From assembly GCA_041917055.1 (NCBI GenBank), contig JAYRYJ010000008.1, forward strand, positions 62,001 through 126,000: a DNA stretch of 64,000 nucleotides, read 5' to 3'. Source of the stretch: Pseudaquidulcibacter sp041917055. GTDB lineage: Bacteria; Pseudomonadota; Alphaproteobacteria; Caulobacterales; Aquidulcibacteraceae. Below are positions 43,493 to 51,643 of this stretch, piece after piece (within the stretch, counting starts at the first letter, position 1; the number at the start of each line of letters is the position of its first letter). The notes beneath the pieces were generated by a model. It searched no databases. It was given only the letters and a program-made list of their open reading frames with translations, and was not told the DNA's origin. Made by a program: the position numbers and the translations under genes.

Positions 43493-44940
43493 TCGTTTCG
43501 CTTAGGAATAGTGGGCGTTAGTTTTGGCGTTATAATGGCCTGTGGTTTTTCCACGCATTTGCCCTTAGTGCCGCTAAATGCACTTTCGCAATTCTTCATG
43601 GCGCTTGCAGCACTTATTTGAAATGTGTTCGCACGACCAATATCTTTGGGGCAGGCAAGGAGATAATCATTATTCTGAACTTTGTAACAGCCTTGGTTTA
43701 GGGCTTTTGAATAGAATTCAAAACGGCGCATAATTTCGTTTTCAAGTGCCGGATAATAGACATCACGACAATGCGGTTGTGGCCCCGCACTATTCACCCA
43801 ATTTTGCATTTTCCCGTCTATATTGATTAAAGGCGGTTTTCCCATATTTTTTGAAACTTCCGCCCATTTGCCAATCGCTTTGGCATCTTCTTTATTTAAC
43901 GCATCCGCACAAAGCGCGGTTTCCCCCAATTTAGCGGCGAACCCCGGTTTTCCTTTTGTGAAAATTTCGGCAGCGCGCAATGACGGCTTTGCTTTGTAAA
44001 TATTACGCAGTTTTTGATAGTTTTCGATCATGTCTGTCAAAGAATTGAAAGCCGCGTCTTCAACAATCGCGAAGAACTTATTGCGTAATGGGTTTACAGC
44101 CAGTGCCAATTGCGCCGCAGTGCCTTCATCGCCGATTTTTGCCGCTGGTTTTTTAATGCCACCCAACATATTTATTTTTGACTTATTTAATGGATTATTT
44201 GCGTTTTCAGGCGGTTTTCCAAGTGCCAATAAAATTCCATTGAAACAATTTCCTGCAAGTGAGTTTTCGGCGAAAAGGCCATTATTGCGATTGTGGGAAA
44301 CCAATTCGTCAAAGCCATCACTATTCCCAAGGCGATAAATAATGCCTTTTTGAATATTTGGCGCATAACAATCATGCCAAGTTTTCTCGCCATCGACAGT
44401 AATTGTGGTTTTTGAGCCGCCGCCACCGCCGCCACCGAAAACGTCTTTCACTATTGCTTTACCCGCCGAATAGATTTCCTTTCCAATGTCGGCAACCGCA
44501 TTTACGACTGCTTTGCCCATTTCATATTGGGCTTTTATTGCTTCTTTGCCGGCTTTAATTACTTCGCCCGCTAAATCTGAACAGGCAATTGATTTGCCGG
44601 GAAATTCAATCCAGGCGCAAGCAGCACCAAGGCCAGCGCGCGCCAAAACTTCAGGATAATCATTTTTCTGAACCGCTTTAACAAGGCCAATCACATTGGC
44701 AAAATCTGGGTCCTTTTTTGATTCGTTCAAAGCATTATTGGCCTCACTCGCGCCCAATTTCAAAGCACATGCATCAAATGCGCCGCCATCTGCCATGCAA
44801 GTGATGGCTTTTCGCGCGATTACGAATTTTGGATTATAAAAGGAGATAGCGTCATCAATAAAATCCGCGCGTGCAATCGTCGGCGCAAGCAAAATAATCA
44901 ATGCTAATGAGGCAATTTTTGACAGGCCGCTTTTGGTCAT
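43489..44940 (-). CDS. Large exported protein of unknown function
   Basis: 483 residues with a Sec signal peptide (IASLALIILLAPTIARA). ATG 44940 is preceded by GGGAGGG. The mature part is helical at first and has many cysteines (CMADGGAFDACALKLG, ACAWIEF, KSIACSDLAG). A glycine run (GGGGGGGS) near residue 173 separates it from a second region with WHDCYAPNIQKGIIYRLG and several further cysteines. The two-domain layout with a flexible glycine linker is clear, but I recognise no family. It lies alone with a 120-base upstream gap. Confidence 0.75.
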   Translation of the reverse strand: MTKSGLSKIASLALIILLAPTIARADFIDDAISFYNPKFVIARKAITCMADGGAFDACALKLGASEANNALNESKKDPDFANVIGLVKAVQKNDYPEVLARAGLGAACAWIEFPGKSIACSDLAGEVIKAGKEAIKAQYEMGKAVVNAVADIGKEIYSAGKAIVKDVFGGGGGGGSKTTITVDGEKTWHDCYAPNIQKGIIYRLGNSDGFDELVSHNRNNGLFAENSLAGNCFNGILLALGKPPENANNPLNKSKINMLGGIKKPAAKIGDEGTAAQLALAVNPLRNKFFAIVEDAAFNSLTDMIENYQKLRNIYKAKPSLRAAEIFTKGKPGFAAKLGETALCADALNKEDAKAIGKWAEVSKNMGKPPLINIDGKMQNWVNSAGPQPHCRDVYYPALENEIMRRFEFYSKALNQGCYKVQNNDYLLACPKDIGRANTFQISAASAMKNCESAFSGTKGKCVEKPQAIITPKLTPTIPKRND

Positions 44941-45060
44941 CTGACCCTCCCTGAAAGGCCGTAATGCGAAAAAGTCTCATTAAAATCGTCTTTCGTCAAG
45001 GGAAAACTTCGAATAATACTATGGATTGAATTTTCTGAAGTTTCTTGTAATTGTTATAAT

Positions 45061-45693
45061 ATGAAGACAGCGATTAGAATTATTGAAGGCTTGGTTTGGG
45101 TCGCCGCATATTTTGCTGTTGTAATTTATTTCAACGAAACCAGTGAGTTGGCCGTGCTAATCTGCGGCCTGGGGATTACAATTTACGCCCAAATAAAAGG
45201 GCATTCTCCGTTTGACGGCCTAGTTACCAAAAACACTGATGCCGAAGGTAAAATTGATGAAGTCAATTATCTCGATTATATTGAACCTTTACCGCAATAT
45301 GACGATTTGCCTGCAAAAATCTCCCGCGCTCTGATGTCTGGCCTAATTGGTCTTTGGGTTTGGTATTTTTTGCAAAAATCCGAAATTGAGGAAATTGTGA
45401 AATGGATAATAATTCTAATCAGCGTTCACACCTATCTTGTAATTCTTGAAATGTTGCGCTTGGCGAGATTACGCCCGATTTCAGGGCTTGAAGCAAGTTA
45501 TCAAGCTCTCAGATTGATAATTTTGTTCGCAATTGCGTTGTTTGCTTGGAAAAATAGCGCGAAGTTGCATGACCTATCGCTTTTATTCTTATTCGTTATT
45601 TACGCTTTGGATCGCTTGGGCGGATTCTTGTTGGGAATTCATGAGAAACTGGATTATTTCCGCGACAAATTTCGCTCAAAAAAACTAATTTAA
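45061..45693 (+). CDS. Predicted inner-membrane protein
   Basis: 210 residues with five or six predicted membrane helices (for example LVWVAAYFAVVIYFNE, KWIIILISVHTYLVILEML, LIILFAIALFAW and LSLLFLFVIYALDRL). Charged loops lie between. No family recognised. A TATAAT sequence is directly before the ATG, so a leaderless or alternative start is possible. The stop overlaps that of the convergent gene 45690-46460. Confidence 0.65.
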   Translation: MKTAIRIIEGLVWVAAYFAVVIYFNETSELAVLICGLGITIYAQIKGHSPFDGLVTKNTDAEGKIDEVNYLDYIEPLPQYDDLPAKISRALMSGLIGLWVWYFLQKSEIEEIVKWIIILISVHTYLVILEMLRLARLRPISGLEASYQALRLIILFAIALFAWKNSAKLHDLSLLFLFVIYALDRLGGFLLGIHEKLDYFRDKFRSKKLI

Positions 45694-46460
45694 TGCGCTT
45701 GTTTGAGTTTCTCATAAATAAATTTTCGTGAAAAGTGACTGGTAAACGCGAACAATAAAGAGCAAAAAGCGATAATTTCAAACCATATCATCGATTTTAG
45801 AAGAGTAACCAAAATCAAACTACAAAAGAGAGCAATTATGATTGCATTTTGGACGCCCTTCGCTTTTCCCATCGCAGGTAATTTCTTGAAATGAACCATT
45901 GAAAATAGCATTTTTCTAATGAAAGAAACCCAATGTATCGCAAGTATAAAGATACCTGGGAAGACTGCCGCTTCCGCCCCCTTCAATCGAAGTTGGTAAG
46001 CGGACTCAAAAAAGCAATAAGCAACCAATAATACGCATAATCCAAATTCAAAAGCACGTTTCATAATCGTGATGTACGACATTTTTCTTAAAATGCATTC
46101 CCCAAACCTAATTGCTTGGGAGGTAAGCGAAATACAAATTGCACCAAAGAGTATGCTAAACCTATTGGGGAACCCCAATCTATTTGAAACAATCCAAACT
46201 AGATAAAAGGCACTGATAACCACGATGGTTTTGGTGGGCACACAAAAAAGCGACTTCCAGCCAAAGTCTTGCAGTTCAAATTGCATAGACTTGGGCGACA
46301 CAATCGGCAAATGCATCAAATATACAATAAATAAGACGACCAAGGAAAGTCGAAAAGAAAGCCAAAAGCTGTCTGAAAACGCTGCCGCACCAGCCGTTAC
46401 AAAAGCGCAAATAAATAAAATAGTAATGTAACTGACGGCAAAGGCTTTCATGCCATACAT
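45690..46460 (-). CDS. Predicted multi-pass membrane protein
   Basis: 256 residues with about seven hydrophobic helices, the first at residues 7-27 (FAVSYITILFICAFVTAGAA). Codon use includes more CTA, AGA and AAG than neighbouring metabolic genes, which may indicate acquired DNA. No family is recognised. It ends in an overlap with the convergent membrane-protein gene and starts 22 bases from the ubiD stop. Confidence 0.65.
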   Translation of the reverse strand: MYGMKAFAVSYITILFICAFVTAGAAAFSDSFWLSFRLSLVVLFIVYLMHLPIVSPKSMQFELQDFGWKSLFCVPTKTIVVISAFYLVWIVSNRLGFPNRFSILFGAICISLTSQAIRFGECILRKMSYITIMKRAFEFGLCVLLVAYCFFESAYQLRLKGAEAAVFPGIFILAIHWVSFIRKMLFSMVHFKKLPAMGKAKGVQNAIIIALFCSLILVTLLKSMIWFEIIAFCSLLFAFTSHFSRKFIYEKLKQAH

Positions 46461-46482
46461 AATATCGTGCTTTTAGGATAAT

Positions 46483-48009
46483 TCAATCCCAAATTGGTTT
46501 GCCATCTATTCCCAACCCAAGGGCTTCCCATCTTTCTGAAACACTATCTATAACGCTTTGTTCCATATAGATTTTTTCGCCCCATTCGCGATTGGTTTCA
46601 TTGCCGATTTTATTGGTGGCATCAAGGCCGATTTTTGAACCAAGACCCGAAATGGGGGAGGCGAAATCAAGATAATCAATGGGCGTGTTTTCGATGGTGA
46701 CAGTATCGCGCGCGGGGTCAATGCGCGTTGAAACCGCCCACATCACATCTTTCCAATCGCGGGCATTGATATCGTCATCAACAACAATTATCCATTTTGT
46801 ATACATAAATTGCCGCAAATAGGACCACGCACCCATCATTACGCGCTTTGCATGGCCGGCATAGGCTTTCTTCATGGAGATAACGGCAATCCGGTATGAA
46901 CAGCCTTCGGGCGGAAGCCAAAAATCAGTGATTTCGGGGAATTGAGCCTGTAATAATGGTATGAAAACCTCATTCAATGCCTCGCCCAAAACACTTGGTT
47001 CATCGGGCGGGCGACCGGTATGGGTTGAAAGATAAATCGGGTCTTTGCGCATTGTGATTGCCGAAATTTCAAAGACCGGAAAATTTTCAACCGAATTATA
47101 ATAACCGGTATGGTCACCATAAGGCCCTTCAGGGTGGGTTTCGGTCAATGAAACATGGCCCTCAATGATGATTTCGGCATGCGCGGGAACATGAATTGGA
47201 ATGGTTTTGCATTCCACCAATTCCATTTTTTCACCCCTTAGCAATCCTGCAAATTGATATTCTGAAAGAGTATCGGGAACCGGCGTAACCGCGCCCAAAA
47301 TTGTGCCGGGATCAGCACCCAAAACAATGGCGACCGGGAAGGGGGTGTTGTTCTTTTCTTTATATCTGCGGAATTGTTGCGCGCCCCCACGATGATGCAA
47401 CCAGCGCATGATAAGTTTATTCTTCCCAAGCTGCTGCATTCGATAAATGCCAAGATTATAACTATCAACGCGCTCTTGGCTTGGCCCTTTGGTTACGACA
47501 AGCCCCCAAGTGACCAAGGGTGCGGGTTCATTGGGCCAACAGGTTTGAATTGGCAATTTATCCAAATCGATTTCGTCGCCCTTTATCACAATTTCTTGGC
47601 AAGGCGCGCTTTTCACCATTTTCGGGCGCATTGACATGACCGTTCCGGCAAGCGGCAATAATGAAACCGCCTCTTTCAAATTGGCGGGTGGGGTGGGTTC
47701 ACGCAAAAATGCCAAAAGCTCACCGACTTCGCGCAATTCTTTTGCGGTATGGCGCTCTTTTTTACCCATGGTCACGCCCATTGCCACGCGCTCGACCGTG
47801 CCGAAAAGATTGTTCAAAACCGGAATTTTGGAAATCGAACCATCGCGCATAATTGGCTTTTCATACAAAACCGCAGGGCCGCCATTCGCCAAAAGGCGCG
47901 TTGAAATTTCGGTCATTTCCAAGACTGTTGAGACAGGCTTTTTTACCCGCACCAATTTGCCTTGAGCCTCAAGGATTTCGATAAATTCACGCATTGATTT
48001 ATAAGACAT
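46483..48009 (-). CDS. ubiD: UbiD, 3-octaprenyl-4-hydroxybenzoate decarboxylase
   Basis: prFMN-dependent decarboxylase of ubiquinone synthesis. 508 residues, usual length. The cofactor site includes DSYNLGIYRMQ and LHHRGGAQQFRRY, and the catalytic Glu region is EGHVSLTETHPEGPYGDHTG. Further landmarks are GRPPDEPSVLGEALNEVF and IVVDDDINARDWKDV. The UbiX flavin prenyltransferase, needed for the cofactor, is not in the window. The gene stands alone; a small-lipoprotein gene is divergent from it. Confidence 0.96.
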   Translation of the reverse strand: MSYKSMREFIEILEAQGKLVRVKKPVSTVLEMTEISTRLLANGGPAVLYEKPIMRDGSISKIPVLNNLFGTVERVAMGVTMGKKERHTAKELREVGELLAFLREPTPPANLKEAVSLLPLAGTVMSMRPKMVKSAPCQEIVIKGDEIDLDKLPIQTCWPNEPAPLVTWGLVVTKGPSQERVDSYNLGIYRMQQLGKNKLIMRWLHHRGGAQQFRRYKEKNNTPFPVAIVLGADPGTILGAVTPVPDTLSEYQFAGLLRGEKMELVECKTIPIHVPAHAEIIIEGHVSLTETHPEGPYGDHTGYYNSVENFPVFEISAITMRKDPIYLSTHTGRPPDEPSVLGEALNEVFIPLLQAQFPEITDFWLPPEGCSYRIAVISMKKAYAGHAKRVMMGAWSYLRQFMYTKWIIVVDDDINARDWKDVMWAVSTRIDPARDTVTIENTPIDYLDFASPISGLGSKIGLDATNKIGNETNREWGEKIYMEQSVIDSVSERWEALGLGIDGKPIWD

Positions 48010-48061
48010 AATCCCTCATTATTAAATTTGATACGAAGGCACAAGCAGTAAGGATTTTGGA

Positions 48062-48409
48062 ATGAAAAACGAAACAAAAATCCTGCCCCGCTCGCGGGGA
48101 AGGGGGACCATGCGAAGCATGGTGGATGGGGTGCGTCGTTGCCAATTCATGTTGATATTTGCGCTATCGATACTCTCCGCAGCCACAACATCCTGCACCA
48201 CTATTAAGCGCATAAAAGGCAACAAACCAAATTGCCCGTCTTACAATTATTCAAGCTTCATGGGGCAAACCAAGGATTGGGTAATCGCACAAAATATCAA
48301 GGATTCCTATGTTTTCCTCGAATACGGCATAGATAATGGCGCGCGAACCGATACCAAAGTGGCATTTAATATTGAAAATGGAATTGTATCCGGAATTGGG
48401 TGCTATTAA
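48062..48409 (+). CDS. Small lipoprotein with a repeat-encoded N-terminal extension
   Basis: 115 residues from ATG 48062, which has AAGGA upstream. Residues about 7-27 (KILPRSRGRGTMRSMVDGVR) are encoded by hairpin repeat S1. They are followed by a lipoprotein signal (MLIFALSILSAATTSC) and a mature domain of about 70 residues, including FMGQTKDWVIAQN. A start at ATG 48149 just before the signal is possible but lacks a ribosome-binding site. If 48062 is right, the repeat forms an extra basic n-region of the signal peptide. The mature domain has the shape of small outer-membrane lipoproteins; no family assigned. Confidence 0.7.
   Translation: MKNETKILPRSRGRGTMRSMVDGVRRCQFMLIFALSILSAATTSCTTIKRIKGNKPNCPSYNYSSFMGQTKDWVIAQNIKDSYVFLEYGIDNGARTDTKVAFNIENGIVSGIGCY
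48082..48135. repeat. Short hairpin repeat, copy S1
   Basis: Two hairpins in series: CCCCGC-TC-GCGGGG and ACCATGC-GAA-GCATGGT, joined by AAGGGGG and followed by GGATGGGG. A second copy is at 56975-57034. Where the copies differ in the second hairpin, pairing is kept (A-T here, G-T there). This resembles hairpin repeats widespread in Caulobacter-like genomes. It lies inside the 48062 reading frame. Confidence 0.87.
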
Positions 48410-48456
48410 TCTTGCGTTCAAGTTGCAATTGATATTATTTGAACATGAGGTGTGAA

Positions 48457-48912
48457 ATGAAAAATTCGACTATTTCAAAATTTGCGATTGCCTTTCTTTT
48501 ATCTTTTGGTGCGGTTTCAATATCCGTGCCAGCATTTGCCCATGATGGCAAAAAAGTCTGTAAGAAAGTCTGGAAACATGGCAAAAAAGTTTGGGTTTGC
48601 AAAAAGCAAAAACATAAACATGCTATTTCGCCAAAACCAACACCAATTGTGACACATCCGCCGATGTCGCCGCCGCCATATCATGGAATGCCACCAAAAG
48701 AAGGGCCAAACCCAATGCCAAAAACCACCTGTCACGCCGAGGATTTGCAATATCTAATCGGTCGCCCACGCACCGATCTAATGACCATGCGCTTTGCGAT
48801 GACTGTGCGAATCGAAGAGCCCGGCATGATGTACACAATGGAATACAGCCCCGAACGCCTTCGCATTATAATTAATGAGAAGGGGATTATTTCGAAATTG
48901 CTATGTGGGTAG
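48457..48912 (+). CDS. Exported His/Lys/Pro-rich protein with conserved C-terminal domain
   Basis: 151 residues from ATG 48457, with GAGGTG upstream. A signal peptide (FAIAFLLSFGAVSISVPAFA) is followed by a low-complexity basic stretch (KKVCKKVWKHGKKVWVCKK), a His/Pro-rich spacer, and a compact domain with CHAEDLQYLIGRPRTDLM ending in IINEKGIISKLLCG. The C-terminal part resembles the small peptidase-inhibitor I78 family, whose mark is a Cys-x2-x3-LxxLIG segment and a late Arg-x-Asn-like loop. That assignment is tentative. The His/Lys stretch could bind metal or anionic polymers. Confidence 0.7.
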   Translation: MKNSTISKFAIAFLLSFGAVSISVPAFAHDGKKVCKKVWKHGKKVWVCKKQKHKHAISPKPTPIVTHPPMSPPPYHGMPPKEGPNPMPKTTCHAEDLQYLIGRPRTDLMTMRFAMTVRIEEPGMMYTMEYSPERLRIIINEKGIISKLLCG

Positions 48913-49234
48913 TCTCCCAAACCCCAATCCTATTCCCACTTGGGTCAAGCATTTCAAATCTCTTCCCGCCCGGAAATTCGAATATTTCGACCATAATTTT
49001 TGCACCCGCTTTCACTGCGCGGGTGTAATATTCGTCAAGATTTTTGACTTGAATTACGCCCATGGGTGGGGCGGGGTTTTGGGAAATGTGAAAACCAATA
49101 TCAGTGTCTCCCGTTGTGGTCGCGCAATATTCGGGGCCGAAATCTGTGAATTCGAAATCAAAAATTTGAGAATAAAATGATTTGGTCGCCGTCAAATCGC
49201 TTGCATTCATTTCAAGATAATCAAGCCGCGCCAT
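48887..49234 (-). CDS. Glyoxalase/VOC superfamily protein
   Basis: 115 residues with the two beta-alpha-beta-beta-beta halves of the vicinal-oxygen-chelate fold: LDYLEMNASDLTATKSFYSQ at the start and GGKRFEMLDPSGNRIGVWE at the end, the usual signature of the metal-binding Glu strand. The substrate is unknown. The ATG overlaps the stop of the upstream 496-codon frame (TAATG), so the two are probably coupled. The 3' end overlaps the convergent exported-protein gene by 26 bases. Confidence 0.88.
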   Translation of the reverse strand: MARLDYLEMNASDLTATKSFYSQIFDFEFTDFGPEYCATTTGDTDIGFHISQNPAPPMGVIQVKNLDEYYTRAVKAGAKIMVEIFEFPGGKRFEMLDPSGNRIGVWETTHIAISK

Positions 49235-50724
49235 TAATTCACGTCCTTTTTCAATCGGTTTTGCTGTTTGAGTTTTGCTATTGCATAGTTTCCTAAACCG
49301 AGCGTACCAGATGTATCAAATTCAAATTCAGGAGACGCTTCGAGCGCTTTAAACATAATTCCAAGCAATTGCTCGGCGGTTTCTAGATTTCCTCTTTCTG
49401 CCTCTTCACCCAATTGCCTTGCAGCGATTTCAGCAAGTCCAGCTTTAGAGGTTTTAAAAGGCGGTGACCTTTTACTCAAAGAATCCTTTAAAAATACCAA
49501 TTCGTGTTCGGTGAAATCACGATCAAGCGAAAATTTAGCATGGGAAAAAACGCAATTGGTTTTTAATTCTGTCAATTGCCTTTCACTATATCCCGCGATA
49601 TTCCAATAATTTTCAACGCAATGACTAAGCGCCATTTCAATTTCGACAGAATCTTCAGAGAGTTTTGCGTATTCGTCAATTCTGGAAATGCCTTTGCCGT
49701 TTTCAATATCCCAAGTGATAGCCGTCCTAATTGGGAGGCCAAATTGTTTTATGCCCTTTATGGGTTCTTGTGCATTCAGTAAAAAACTGTGATACGCGGT
49801 CCAAGGATATGGGAGATTTGTATAAAAATCCTTCCAATATAAATTCTCCGGGGGTTTTACCGAGAGAAAACGCCAATTCTCCAAGATTTTTTCATTTAAC
49901 GAATTGTCACTCAAAAGGCGATGTCCAAAGAGAGACAATTCGACCTTTTTCAACGTGTTTTTTGCTTCGTCTTCGAGCCAAGTCGGTTTCTTTCGCACTA
50001 CAAAGTCATTTAATTCGAGGGCTTCATGGTCTTGCAAAAGTGCCACATTGTCAAACGGCTTCAATACTTCTATAAATTCTTGCTTTGGCAGAGTTTTGTA
50101 AAGCAGGAAAAGCCCGGATTTACTCATTTGTTTCTTGAAAAAAGCTATTGAAGCCACTTTTGCTTCTTCGCAATACCCACCATCTAATAAAACTTGAACA
50201 GCAATAGGTTTTAATTCTTCGAATTTGGATTCATAGGATTCTTCTTCAGCGTTTTTTACTCCCTGATAATTATCCAATGAATTGGCTGTAATCGTGGCGA
50301 AATCCTTGTCCTTTATTGCCTGCGAAAATCGCGAATATTGGATGTAGCCTTTGGTTTTCGCTTGGGTTTTTTCCATTCTCTCAATTGATTCAAAATCCTT
50401 GAGAATAAAATAATAATTGACAAGTTCGGTCCAACGCACCCAATAATGTATGTAATTGTCCTTAATCCTAATATGTTCCTTTTCCCATTCAAAAAGCGCT
50501 GCCTTAGTCAAGGCAAGACTTGGCCTATTATCATTGGTTTGAGAAAAAAATGATTCGGCGATTTTGGAATAAGCCATGGCGCGAATTTCATTGCCGCTTG
50601 GCATAGAATAGCCCAAAAAAGGTAAGGGCAAGGGCTTTAGATTTTTTGCGTGATTTTTGATTTCAAACAATGAAACATTTGGGTTTTTCCCGCTTTTGTC
50701 TGCGACTATAGCTTTCACCACCAA
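49234..50724 (-). CDS. Downstream part of a frameshifted exported helical protein
   Basis: 496 codons from a GTG with no ribosome-binding site. The frame stays open upstream of that GTG (DDDEFEETYGDWPN) up to an A8 run at 50767-50774. There the frame of the upstream signal-peptide ORF would join it if one A were missing. The protein is all-helical with TPR-like spacing (for example HYWVRWTELVNYYFILKDFE); no family recognised. I take it to be the main part of one secreted protein whose start is in the 50756-51013 frame. Confidence 0.65.
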   Translation of the reverse strand: MVVKAIVADKSGKNPNVSLFEIKNHAKNLKPLPLPFLGYSMPSGNEIRAMAYSKIAESFFSQTNDNRPSLALTKAALFEWEKEHIRIKDNYIHYWVRWTELVNYYFILKDFESIERMEKTQAKTKGYIQYSRFSQAIKDKDFATITANSLDNYQGVKNAEEESYESKFEELKPIAVQVLLDGGYCEEAKVASIAFFKKQMSKSGLFLLYKTLPKQEFIEVLKPFDNVALLQDHEALELNDFVVRKKPTWLEDEAKNTLKKVELSLFGHRLLSDNSLNEKILENWRFLSVKPPENLYWKDFYTNLPYPWTAYHSFLLNAQEPIKGIKQFGLPIRTAITWDIENGKGISRIDEYAKLSEDSVEIEMALSHCVENYWNIAGYSERQLTELKTNCVFSHAKFSLDRDFTEHELVFLKDSLSKRSPPFKTSKAGLAEIAARQLGEEAERGNLETAEQLLGIMFKALEASPEFEFDTSGTLGLGNYAIAKLKQQNRLKKDVN

Positions 50725-50755
50725 ATTGGGCCAATCGCCATAGGTTTCTTCAAAC

Positions 50756-51013
50756 TCATCGTCGTCTTTTTTTTGGCTTATTCTCTATTTTTGAGCCTTG
50801 CGGATATACTTGTTTGAGAATTTCCTCATTATTGGCAATTTCAGGCGGTAGCATATAGGCCATATCAGGCAGATATACGAATTGCAAAAAACAAATTGGA
50901 ACATCGACTTGTGCGCATTTAGCTATCGTCTTGGAGGATTTATATACGGCTTGCGCCCAAGAATTGCTTGAAAACGCGAATGAAAAAAATAAAATCGAAA
51001 TTAAGACCCGCAT
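50756..51013 (-). CDS. N-terminal signal-peptide part of the frameshifted protein
   Basis: 85 codons: a signal peptide (ILFFSFAFSSNSWAQ) and a short region with two cysteines (AKCAQVDVPICFLQF) and PPEIANNEEILKQVYPQ. It ends in a basic KPKKRRR that is read from the A8 run out of the probable true frame. A shift of one base in that run leads into the acidic coding sequence of the downstream frame. It lies directly behind the NnrU-like gene on the same strand. Confidence 0.6.
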   Translation of the reverse strand: MRVLISILFFSFAFSSNSWAQAVYKSSKTIAKCAQVDVPICFLQFVYLPDMAYMLPPEIANNEEILKQVYPQGSKIENKPKKRRR

Positions 51014-51565
51014 TTAACCAATCACCGTAACACCAAACCAAAGTGGGTGGAGCTTGAACGCCATTGCGACCCATCCCAAAAGGCCAAACGCGATGGATGC
51101 CTCATCATTGCGGCACCATTTCAAAGGTTCAATTGAGGTTTTGGGTTGCAATGCAATTGTCAAAAGTGCCCACGCACAAAATCCGCCGAACAAAATAACG
51201 CTAGCCATATCGCCATTCGCGAGCAAATGCCCAAACGCCCAAAGTGCGACACCAATCAATTGCGGGTGTTTCAAAGTGCTTGAAATTCGCCCTTTCATGT
51301 ATGATGCGACAAATAAAATAAAGGCTGCGATTGTAAAAACATAATTCAAATGTTTCGCCCATTTCGGCGCAAAAAAGACATCAGGGGCGATTTGTCGAAA
51401 TTGCGAAAAACCCATTATAATCAATATAAAACCCGTCAAAGCTAAGACAGCGAACAGCCCTTTAAACGGCATTCCCATTTTCGCTCTCAAAGTTTGCACT
51501 GGGGCAAGTCGAAGTGAAAGGTGTGCGGCGAAAAAAACCGCCATTCCGATTAACATTAAACCCAT
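51014..51565 (-). CDS. NnrU family membrane protein
   Basis: 183 residues from ATG 51565 (MGLMLIGMAVFFAAHLSLRL), with five or six membrane helices. The landmark is STLKHPQLIGVALWAFGHLL followed by NGDMASVILFGGFCAWAL, typical of NnrU (PF07298), related to isoprenylcysteine methyltransferases and to Z-ISO isomerase of plants. NnrU was first linked to denitrification in Rhodobacter, but most members have no tested role. An open 12-codon extension to 51601 precedes the chosen start. Confidence 0.88.
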   Translation of the reverse strand: MGLMLIGMAVFFAAHLSLRLAPVQTLRAKMGMPFKGLFAVLALTGFILIIMGFSQFRQIAPDVFFAPKWAKHLNYVFTIAAFILFVASYMKGRISSTLKHPQLIGVALWAFGHLLANGDMASVILFGGFCAWALLTIALQPKTSIEPLKWCRNDEASIAFGLLGWVAMAFKLHPLWFGVTVIG

Positions 51566-51643
51566 TTTCGCCTCTTGATTTTGTGTTATGTCATGCCACA
51601 CTATTCCAAAATATAATCATTTGCAATTCAAAAGGGGGCATAA

